A model generated the notes under the pieces. That model had not been told where the DNA came from, ran no database searches, and worked only from the letters and a program-made list of their open reading frames with translations. A DNA stretch of 45,427 bases, taken from assembly GCF_005503535.1 (NCBI RefSeq), contig NZ_SCNN01000036.1, positions 1-45,427 on the forward strand. Direction: 5' to 3'. The position numbers and the translations under genes were made by a program. Origin of the DNA: Mesorhizobium comanense. GTDB taxonomy: Bacteria; Pseudomonadota; Alphaproteobacteria; Rhizobiales; Rhizobiaceae. Numbering within the stretch: position 1 is the first letter of the stretch; each line of letters opens with the position of its first letter. Below, piece by piece: positions 23,770 through 30,580 of the stretch.

Positions 23770-24615
23770 ATGGACATCGACCGCGCTCGCACGTTTTTGG
23801 AAATCGTCCATTCCGGCAGCTTTCTGAGGGCCGCCGACCGACTCCACGTCACCCAGACTACGGTAAGCGCGCGGATACGCACGCTGGAGGAAGAGCTCGG
23901 ACGTCAGCTCTTCATCCGGAATCGCAATGGCGCACAGTTGACGCCGGCGGGTCGGGAGTTCGAACGGTTTGCCCAGTCATTCGTCCAGATATGGGAGCGC
24001 GCCCGCCACCAACTCGCCATCCCATCGGGACGAACAAGCGTCGTTGCCTTGGGCGGAGAGCTCAGCCTGTGGAACCCGCTCCTGCTCGATTGGCTGGTTT
24101 GGATGAAGAAGGCCAAGCCTGAAATCGCCATCCAAGCCCAAGTCGGCGTACCCGACCAGCTCCTCGAGCAGCTCAGGACCGGCGTTCTGGACATTGCAGT
24201 GCTCTATGCGCCGAAGCTGCTGCCGGGTTTCAGGGTAGAGCTTCTCGTCGAGGAGCAGCTCGTGCTGGTTCGGACCACGGACAAAGAGGGGGAGCCGGTC
24301 GGCTCCAAGGACTATGTCTATGTCGACTGGGGGCCGCTGTTTGCGGCCCAGCATGGTGCCAGTTCCTCTGCCTTCGGCGAGCCGGGATTGATGGTCGGCC
24401 TTGGCCCGCTTGGGCTGAGCTACATCCTGCGCGCCGGCGGAATGGGCTATTTCCGCAGGGGCGCAGCAGCTCCCCATATCGAGGCGGGGTTACTGGAGGT
24501 GGTAGAAGGCGCGCCGGAATTCACCTATCCGGCCTATGCCGTCTATCCGGAAGCAAGCGAGGCGCGAGCGGACGTGCAGGAGGCGCTACGTGGATTGAAG
24601 CAAGTTGTGAAATGA
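23770..24615 (+). CDS. LysR-type transcriptional regulator
   Basis: 281 aa. Winged helix MDIDRARTFLEIVHSGSFLR with TQTTVSARIRTLEEELG, then a LysR substrate-binding domain. Close paralogue of the regulator at 3924; the recognition-helix region is almost the same (QTTVSARIR-LE), so the two may read the same operator. Start at ATG 23770 with GGAG 5 bases ahead; an adjacent GTG at 23767 is less likely. Divergent from the cyclo-ligase gene. Effector unknown. Confidence 0.92.
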   Translation: MDIDRARTFLEIVHSGSFLRAADRLHVTQTTVSARIRTLEEELGRQLFIRNRNGAQLTPAGREFERFAQSFVQIWERARHQLAIPSGRTSVVALGGELSLWNPLLLDWLVWMKKAKPEIAIQAQVGVPDQLLEQLRTGVLDIAVLYAPKLLPGFRVELLVEEQLVLVRTTDKEGEPVGSKDYVYVDWGPLFAAQHGASSSAFGEPGLMVGLGPLGLSYILRAGGMGYFRRGAAAPHIEAGLLEVVEGAPEFTYPAYAVYPEASEARADVQEALRGLKQVVK

Positions 24616-24702
24616 TCGTCGCTCCGGGCGCGAAGCCACGGTTCGCGTTAATGGAAGGATCGCAAAGACTGCAATGACAAGCCGGTCGGCTTCGTCGGTC
24701 AT

Positions 24703-24831
24703 CTACATTTCGATCAAAGCGTAGGCCAGGCCAAAGATTCCGGTCATTAGAACGGCGAAGAACGCCCAGCCTTTCAACGCGGCTCGCACATCTTCAGGCT
24801 TAGCACCTTTCTGGTTGTCGTAATCATCCAT
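24703..24831 (-). CDS. small single-span membrane protein, 42 aa
   Basis: Too short for most gene finders. It begins MDDYDNQKGAKPEDVRAALK, then one hydrophobic helix (WAFFAVLMTGIFGLAYALI) and ends IEM-stop. AGGA lies 7 bases before the ATG at 24831; an in-frame ATG at 24837 would add two residues. The layout (charged N-terminus, one helix, almost no C-terminus) resembles small accessory subunits of respiratory or transport complexes, such as oxidase subunit IV-type proteins, but I cannot name it. Confidence 0.5.
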   Translation of the reverse strand: MDDYDNQKGAKPEDVRAALKGWAFFAVLMTGIFGLAYALIEM

Positions 24832-24926
24832 ATTCATATCCTAGTTTGTTGGCCTCACTTGGTACAGGCAAGGGCTGAGGGAGCACTTGTCTATCCGCCT
24901 TCACGGCCTTCGGGATGTTCGAGCTT

Positions 24927-25490
24927 TCAGGCGGCTGACGGACCCGGGTCGTCGAATCCGGTGTCGAAAGCCGCTATGACTTGCTTCGCCGCTTTGTCTT
25001 GCGCGTCATCGGAACGATGGACGACGCGCAGAATCGGTCCGTCCGGTCGCCACGAACCCGGCGCAGCACCCCCCGCCAGCTTCAGTCTCTCGCGCCTTGC
25101 AGCTTCTGGCTGATAGACCACTTCATGCACAGTCAGCGTTTCAAGGCCGCCGTCTGTTGTTGGAATGGACATGGACTGACCTTCGGCCAGACCCAGCAGC
25201 GCCAGGCCGCGCGGATTGGTGATCGGCAAAAGCATGCCGACCAGACCGCGCATCTCGTCATGGGCGACGATGCGGGTTTCGGCAGGGCCGTCGTTCACCC
25301 GATAGGCCACGCGGGTGCTAAGTGTCACGACGTTTGCCGGGATGTCTTCCCGAAACACGACAACTGCGCTCGAAATCTTCCGTTGAAGGATAGCCGAGAA
25401 GGCATCGCCGCGCGCAGGTCGGCGCTCCTGCATCACTTCAAGAATCGTGTAGTCCTTGGTGGTCAGTTGGCAACTATCGATGGTGGACAT
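24927..25490 (-). CDS. Rnk/GreA C-terminal-domain regulator (nucleoside diphosphate kinase regulator family)
   Basis: 187 aa. N-terminal helical part TTKDYTILEVMQERR, a beta domain with AYRVNDGPAETRIVAHDEMRGLVGM and ITNPRGLALLGLAEGQSMSI, and a C-terminal tail ending GFDDPGPSAA. It belongs to the GreA/GreB C-terminal (FKBP-like) fold group annotated as regulators of nucleoside diphosphate kinase; E. coli Rnk binds RNA polymerase. Paralogue of the gene at 11810. GGAG precedes the start at 25490. In tandem with another member at 25652. Confidence 0.85.
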   Translation of the reverse strand: MSTIDSCQLTTKDYTILEVMQERRPARGDAFSAILQRKISSAVVVFREDIPANVVTLSTRVAYRVNDGPAETRIVAHDEMRGLVGMLLPITNPRGLALLGLAEGQSMSIPTTDGGLETLTVHEVVYQPEAARRERLKLAGGAAPGSWRPDGPILRVVHRSDDAQDKAAKQVIAAFDTGFDDPGPSAA

Positions 25491-25651
25491 GGCGCATCTC
25501 CAGCCGGCCCTGTGCAAGGGATCCGGCGTCAAGCAATTGATCGGGTGTGGAAAGCTACCCCTGTGCCGGGCCAGGATAGGCCGGCGCAGGGGTCACACTC
25601 CCGCGATGAGGCTGCCCGCGTGATTGAGGAGACGGATGGAAACGCCCATGT

Positions 25652-26128
25652 CTAGACGCCCGCGGCAATTGTCGAAGACGCTGGCGCGCGCCGATCGGCT
25701 ACATCGCCTTCCGGAGCGGGTTGGCTTACATCAAGCACCAACAATTCATGCCGACGCCCGTCCCGGGCAGTCCACATGATCGACTGCCCAGCCGAGAGGC
25801 CGATCAGGGCCGTGCCAATCGGCGTGAGGATCGAAACCTTGCCTTCGGAGATGTCCGCATCGCCAGGGAAAACCAGCGTCACCGTTTTCCGATCGCCGGT
25901 GTCGGGCTTGAATGTCACAATCGAGCCCATCCGGACGGTGCCGGCGGAGACCCAGCCATCGGCGACGATGCGCGCGCGCTCAAGTTCGGCGAACAGCTCA
26001 TCTGCCGCCTCCGGATTTCGGGCGGCAACGGTGTTCGCGAGGGCCGACAAACGTGCGTGGTCCGACTGTGAGATGCGGATGTTCGGCTTGCGCCGGGTTT
26101 TCTTGTTGTCTTGCATTTGAATACTCAT
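25652..26128 (-). CDS. rnk: Rnk-type nucleoside diphosphate kinase regulator
   Basis: 158 aa, canonical layout. A helical N-terminus (KPNIRISQSDHARLSALANT, AADELFAELERARIV) is followed by the GreA/GreB C-terminal domain (VRMGSIVTFKPDTGDRKTVTLVFPGDADISEGKVSILTPIGTALIGLSAGQ). This matches Rnk proteins, which bind RNA polymerase near the secondary channel. The proline-rich C-terminal tail is unremarkable. Start at 26128 with GAGG 7 bases ahead. Upstream gene of a pair with the 24927 gene (161 bases between). Confidence 0.88.
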   Translation of the reverse strand: MSIQMQDNKKTRRKPNIRISQSDHARLSALANTVAARNPEAADELFAELERARIVADGWVSAGTVRMGSIVTFKPDTGDRKTVTLVFPGDADISEGKVSILTPIGTALIGLSAGQSIMWTARDGRRHELLVLDVSQPAPEGDVADRRAPASSTIAAGV

Positions 26129-26587
26129 GTTCTGCCTCGCGTCCGGGACCCGCCGAGGGGTCGTCAACGGTTGTCAGTGCGACGGAAATTTATTGCTGAA
26201 TGCGCCCATGCTGCAGGGACTGATGCGACCCTCGCTTCACATGTCGATTTACATGTTCACCCCTCGGCTCGGGGCGCGCATGGCAGCCGAGCCGGGGGTT
26301 ACGATCCCGCTATGGGGCAAACCCGGAAAAGAAAATCGCGGCGGATTTTGGCGACGGTGCTCATACACCTATAGTTGGGGAAGCAATTTGCGAAGTCAAG
26401 GCGCACGGCGCCTGGCTCAGCGTCAAGAGAAGCCGATCGAGCATTTCCAGCGGCCCTTGCAGCACAGTGGAGCCGCCGCCTAGGATGCCCCTTCGAGTAA
26501 GCGATAGCATCGTCAACTAGATCATTAGCCAAAGTCCGCTGAACTATAGGCGGTTATGATCTCAGGGACGAGGAACAAGGAGCTGCC
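26129..26587. other. 459-base intergenic region with a strong stem
   Basis: Between divergent rnk and usp. 26260-26298 forms CCCC-T-CGGCTCGG / CCGAGCCG-GGGG with a 14-base loop. CAGCAATAAATTTCCGTC on the minus strand near 26186 partly resembles the shared regulatory element but with wrong spacing. One open frame crosses it (26127-26483) but has no coding look. Confidence 0.45.
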
Positions 26588-27445
26588 ATGAAAATCCTTG
26601 CGGCGACAGATTTTTCCACCCGTTCACAACGTGCACTGCGGCGAGCCGGCCTCCTGGCGCGGGACGTCAGCGCCGAACTCACGCTCGTCCATGTCGTCGA
26701 CGATGACCAACCCTCAGATATACTCAAGCTCGAAACACGGGAGGCACAGAAATATCTTGAAGAACAAATAGCCTCGATCCCCGAACTGCAGGGACTTCAG
26801 TGTGAGTCCGCGGTTGTCGCGGGCGATCCGTTCGACGGCATTTTGAGGGCGGCCGAGGCGCATGCGATCGATCTCATTGTCATGGGCGCGCACCGCAAGC
26901 AGTTGCTCCGCGATATTTTTGTCGGGACAACCATCGAGCGTGTGATCCGAACCGGACCATGCCCGGTGCTCATGGTGAATGCTGAGGTAGAACATTCATA
27001 CAAAAAGGTGATGGCCGCTGTGGATATGTCCGAGCCATCCGCGCGCGCAATCAGGAGGGCGAGGGAAACTGGGCTGATAGGCGACGCTAGTCTTTCGCTG
27101 GTCCATGGTTTCGACGCGTTCGCCAAGGGAAAAATGTCAAATGCTGGGATAGGCAAGGACGAGATAGCGCACTACGTGGCGGCAGAACGTTTGCAGGCTA
27201 GCAGGGAACTGGTCGCGTTTCTGGAAGCGAACGACTTTGGCGTCGACAACTGGTCGCTGCGTATCAAGGAAGCAGGCCCCGTCGAAGCGATCGTGGAGGC
27301 GATCAAGGAGGTAGCGCCCGATCTTCTGGTGATCGGAACGCATGGCCGTTCGGGCCTCATCAAGGTACTTCTGGGAAGCGTGACAGAAAGCATTCTGCGA
27401 TCTGTCGACGTGGATGTTTTCGCGGTGCCGCCGATCCGAAGTTGA
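26588..27445 (+). CDS. universal stress protein, tandem UspA domains
   Basis: 285 aa with two Usp domains (about 1-138 and 140-284). The second has the canonical ATP motif GTHGRSGLIKVLLGSVTESIL (G-2x-G-9x-G-S/T). The first, GAHRKQLLRDIFVGTTIERV, lacks the second glycine, so only domain 2 likely binds nucleotide in the usual way. Such tandem proteins are induced by starvation, low oxygen or salt. AAGGAG sits ahead of the ATG. Converges on the Mrp operon with 7 bases between stops. Confidence 0.93.
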   Translation: MKILAATDFSTRSQRALRRAGLLARDVSAELTLVHVVDDDQPSDILKLETREAQKYLEEQIASIPELQGLQCESAVVAGDPFDGILRAAEAHAIDLIVMGAHRKQLLRDIFVGTTIERVIRTGPCPVLMVNAEVEHSYKKVMAAVDMSEPSARAIRRARETGLIGDASLSLVHGFDAFAKGKMSNAGIGKDEIAHYVAAERLQASRELVAFLEANDFGVDNWSLRIKEAGPVEAIVEAIKEVAPDLLVIGTHGRSGLIKVLLGSVTESILRSVDVDVFAVPPIRS

Positions 27446-27452
27446 TCGAGGC

Positions 27453-27842
27453 TTAGGCGCCAGATGATCGTCGTTGTTTGTCTTGGGATTCCGCGGCCAC
27501 CTCGAATGGCGGGACGCCATCGTTGCCCTCGCTGCGGTCCCGGTAAAGCGCCGCGCGCGCCAGGAGCATAAGCGAGACTGGTGTCGTGACCGTCACGAAC
27601 AGTGCGATCAGTATCTCGTGTAGGACAGGTTTCGACTGAAGCACGGAATGAAAGATGATCGAGGCGATCAGAACACCGCCCGTGCCCCAGGTGGTCCCTA
27701 GCGTCGGCGCATGGATACGTTCGTAAAAACTTCTGAACCGCAGGAGCCCGACCGACCCGAGCAGGGTCAGCGCCGATCCCAGGATCAGGAAGAACCCCGT
27801 GAGCAGAGCCGCCCAGACCGGCAGGTCGGCGAGAGGGGTCAT
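27453..27842 (-). CDS. mnhG: Mrp antiporter subunit G
   Basis: 129 aa with three membrane helices. Family signature: LILGSALTLLGSVGLLRFRSFYERIHAPTLGTTWGTGG. Small subunit of the multi-subunit Na+(K+)/H+ antiporter. ATG 27842 overlaps the mnhF stop (ATGA). The C-terminal extension (DRSEGNDGVPPFEV onward) is hydrophilic and longer than in many homologues. Last gene of the operon; called phaG in Sinorhizobium. Confidence 0.92.
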   Translation of the reverse strand: MTPLADLPVWAALLTGFFLILGSALTLLGSVGLLRFRSFYERIHAPTLGTTWGTGGVLIASIIFHSVLQSKPVLHEILIALFVTVTTPVSLMLLARAALYRDRSEGNDGVPPFEVAAESQDKQRRSSGA

Positions 27843-28120
27843 TCTATTACCTCGCCGCGCATAAGGAATTTCGCCAGCGCCACGGTCGAGACAAAGCCAA
27901 GCAGCGCGATCACCAGGGCAGCCTCGAAATAGACCGTGCTGCCGGCACGGATGCCGAAGGTCAGCAGGAGAAGCATGGCGCCGACATAGAGCGCATCGAA
28001 GCTCAGGATCCGGTCCTGCGCGCGCGGCCCCCGGACGAGGCGCAGCAGAGAGCACGCCATGCCGGCGACCAGCAGCAATTGAGCGATGGTGACGGACCAG
28101 ACGATTATGAGGCCGCTCAT
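27839..28120 (-). CDS. mnhF: Mrp antiporter subunit F
   Basis: 93 aa with three helices and the F-family core LLRLVRGPRAQDRILSFDAL. Both ends overlap neighbours by ATGA, typical of stoichiometric Mrp operons. Small membrane subunit needed for assembly and activity of the antiporter. Confidence 0.92.
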   Translation of the reverse strand: MSGLIIVWSVTIAQLLLVAGMACSLLRLVRGPRAQDRILSFDALYVGAMLLLLTFGIRAGSTVYFEAALVIALLGFVSTVALAKFLMRGEVIE

Positions 28121-28602
28121 TCGAAAATCTCCATCAACCGCCGTTCATAGCGCTGCTTGATCAGGTCGATCCACGCCTGCTGGTCGATCAGGTCGAGAAC
28201 ATGGATCCGAAGCCTGCCGCTGCCGGCATGATATTCGACCCAGGCGGTGCCGGGCGTGCTGGTAATGATGCAGGCGAGTACGGCCAACCCAGTCCGGTCG
28301 CGCAGTTCGAGCGGGATCATCACGAAGCCGGATGTTCGCGTATGCTGCCCGCCTTGCAGGATGATCCCCGCCACGGCGATGTTGGAGCGAAGAATGTCCG
28401 CCAGGACGGTCAGGACCAATTGCGGGATCATGTCCCAGCGTCGTATTTTTGGTTTGGCGGGTTGAAGCGCTGCCATCGCCAAGGACGCTGCAAGAGCGAT
28501 TACGCCGCCGAGAATAACCTGGCCGATGGACAGCCCATTGAGCAGTATCCACATGACGAGGAGCGAAGCTGTCAGGAGCGGATAAGGCAGAAGGGCGCTC
28601 AT
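28117..28602 (-). CDS. mnhE: Mrp antiporter subunit E
   Basis: 161 aa. Two N-terminal membrane helices (LLTASLLVMWILLNG onward), then the conserved cytoplasmic part with ADILRSNIAVAGIIL, ITSTPGTAWVEYHAGSGRL and LKQRYE-like end. The start at 28602 overlaps the mnhD stop (ATGA); the much longer open frame upstream is a shadow of mnhD. Required for assembly of the Mrp complex. Confidence 0.92.
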   Translation of the reverse strand: MSALLPYPLLTASLLVMWILLNGLSIGQVILGGVIALAASLAMAALQPAKPKIRRWDMIPQLVLTVLADILRSNIAVAGIILQGGQHTRTSGFVMIPLELRDRTGLAVLACIITSTPGTAWVEYHAGSGRLRIHVLDLIDQQAWIDLIKQRYERRLMEIFE

Positions 28603-30239
28603 TTGTCCCTCGGCGCGTTGGGGCCTGGTATCGGCTGGGTGGACAGAACATCTCGCAAATAGTCTGCTGGCGAATGCAGGGACTGGGCGGTCGCCTCCAT
28701 GTAGCGCATCACTTGTCCCCCCTGGACCGTCATCAACAGGCAGAGCGTCAGGAGGAAGGCTACTGGCGCGATCTCCAGGAGCAGCACGCGGGGTACGGTG
28801 CCTTCGATCGGCGCCCAGAAAATCTGGATGCCAGCGCGCATCATGGCGATCAGGGCGCAGAGGCCGGACAGGATCAGCAACGCGACCAGGATCCATGTCG
28901 AGCCCGCGATTACGCCGCCGCCCGCCACAGGATCGGGGCGCACCATCGCGGTCAGCAGCGCGAACTTTCCGACAAATCCCGAAAGCGGTGGCAGGCCCGC
29001 GAGCAAGAGGCCGCATGCCGCGAAACAGATGCCGAGAACGGCCAGCGTGCCGGGGATGGCAACGCCGACTTCCTCCTGCTCTGGCACTTGCTCCTCCATG
29101 TCATCGCCATAGGCTTCCATGGTCACCGATAGAACATGCGCGGCTGGGTCCTGCACCCGCTCGACGAGCTCGATCAGGAGAAAGAACGCGCCGATCGTCA
29201 GGGTTGAACTGACCATGTAGAAGAGGGCTCCGGCAGTGACTCTCGCATCGGCCATGCCGATCGCGGCCAGCAGTGTGCCGGATGAGACGAGGATGCTGAA
29301 GCCGGCGAGCCGGCCCACTGCCTGCGACGCCACCACGCCGATAGCGCCGAAGGCGATGGTGGCCATGCCGCCGAACAGCAGCCACGAGTCGCCAAAGCCC
29401 GCTGTGGCGCCGGCGTCCACGCCAAACAGCAACAGGGAAAGCCTCAGCAGGATATAGATGCCGACTTTGGTCATGATCACGAAGATGGCGGCGACCGGGG
29501 CCGCTGCCGCCGAATAAGCGGCCGGCAACCAGAAGCTCAGCGGCCACATGCCCGCCTTGACCAGGAAGGCGATAGCGAGGACGGCGGCGCCGGCTTCGAG
29601 CAGCATTCGATCCTGCGCCGGCACCGCCGGGATTCGCTGCGCAAGATCTGCCATGTTTAGTGTACCGGTCACGCCGTAGATCAGGCTGACCCCAATCAGA
29701 AACAGCGACGAAGCCGCCAGATTGACTGCAATGTAGTGCAGGCCCGCCTTGATGCGGAGCGGTCCAGAGCCGTGCAGAGCGAGACCATAGGATGCAGCCA
29801 GAAGCACCTCGAAGAAGACGAACAGGTTGAACAGGTCGCCGGTGAGGAACGCCCCGTTCAGACCCATCAGCAGAAGCTGGAAAAGCGTATGGAAATGCGG
29901 ACCTGCCTTGTGCCAGCGTGCTAGCGAGAAGGCCAGGGAAGCGAGCGCCAGTACGCTGGTCAGGACCAGCATCAGGGCGGACAGCCTGTCGAGCACGAGC
30001 ACGATCCCGAACGGCGCCGGCCAATTGCCGAGCAGATAGACGTCGGTGGTTGCTGACGAAGCAGTGGCATTGTCGACCGAGTGAAGCAGAGCTATGGCGA
30101 TGACCATCAGCGCAAGCGCCGTGACGATGCTGATCACTGCCTTGACGACATGGCGACGCTCGTCCAGGAGCAGCAGAACGGCCCCTGTCGCGAGCGGCAG
30201 GACGATCGGCATCATCATGAGATGATTTGCCGTTTCCAT
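28599..30239 (-). CDS. mnhD: Mrp antiporter subunit D
   Basis: 546 aa with about fourteen helices, homologous to NuoN/NuoM-type proton-pumping subunits. Signatures: FFEVLLAASYGLALHGSG, LVKAGMWPLSFWLPAAYSAAAAPVAAIFVIMTKVG (with the channel lysines) and PPLSGFVGKFALL. Start at ATG 30239, which shares its A with the mnhC stop (TGATG); the TTG one codon earlier is unnecessary. Forms part of the ion path of the antiporter. Confidence 0.94.
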   Translation of the reverse strand: METANHLMMMPIVLPLATGAVLLLLDERRHVVKAVISIVTALALMVIAIALLHSVDNATASSATTDVYLLGNWPAPFGIVLVLDRLSALMLVLTSVLALASLAFSLARWHKAGPHFHTLFQLLLMGLNGAFLTGDLFNLFVFFEVLLAASYGLALHGSGPLRIKAGLHYIAVNLAASSLFLIGVSLIYGVTGTLNMADLAQRIPAVPAQDRMLLEAGAAVLAIAFLVKAGMWPLSFWLPAAYSAAAAPVAAIFVIMTKVGIYILLRLSLLLFGVDAGATAGFGDSWLLFGGMATIAFGAIGVVASQAVGRLAGFSILVSSGTLLAAIGMADARVTAGALFYMVSSTLTIGAFFLLIELVERVQDPAAHVLSVTMEAYGDDMEEQVPEQEEVGVAIPGTLAVLGICFAACGLLLAGLPPLSGFVGKFALLTAMVRPDPVAGGGVIAGSTWILVALLILSGLCALIAMMRAGIQIFWAPIEGTVPRVLLLEIAPVAFLLTLCLLMTVQGGQVMRYMEATAQSLHSPADYLRDVLSTQPIPGPNAPRDK

Positions 30240-30580
30240 CAATTGGGCTCCCTGCCGTCGACATGGTCGCTGCCCGTCAGGCCGCGCGATACGAGCAGCA
30301 CCACGAGGAACAGGGCAGTTGTCGCGAAGCCGATGACGATCGCAGTCAAAACAAGCGCCTGCGGGATGGGGTCGGCGTAGTCCGCAGGATTGACCACGGC
30401 GCCGGATTGGAGAACGGGCGGCGTATTCACCCTAAGTCTGCCCATCGAGAAGATGAACAGGTTGACACCATAGCCGATGAGCGACAGGCCGATGATGACC
30501 TGAAAGGTCCGCGGCCGCAGCAATAGCCAAACGCCAGACCCCGTCAGCACGCCCATCCCGATGGCGAGGATAAGCTCCAC
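30239..30580 (-). CDS. mnhC: Mrp antiporter subunit C
   Basis: 113 aa, NuoK-like with three helices (LILAIGMGVLTGSGVWLLLR; GLSLIGYGVNLFIFSMGRL; LVLTAIVIGFATTALFLVV). GTG start overlapping the preceding TAG stop by one base (TAGTG). Conserved PADYADPIPQALVLTAIVIG segment of the family. Confidence 0.93.
   Translation of the reverse strand: MELILAIGMGVLTGSGVWLLLRPRTFQVIIGLSLIGYGVNLFIFSMGRLRVNTPPVLQSGAVVNPADYADPIPQALVLTAIVIGFATTALFLVVLLVSRGLTGSDHVDGREPN

Noticed and set aside
26160..26215. fifth copy of the shared regulatory element upstream of rnk
   Set aside because: CAGCAATAAATTTCCGTC is similar, but TGCA is 26 rather than 30 bases away and CGTTTG is not present.
26127..26483. 118-aa plus-strand ORF
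   Set aside because: No ribosome site or motif; overlaps the rnk start region and a strong stem.
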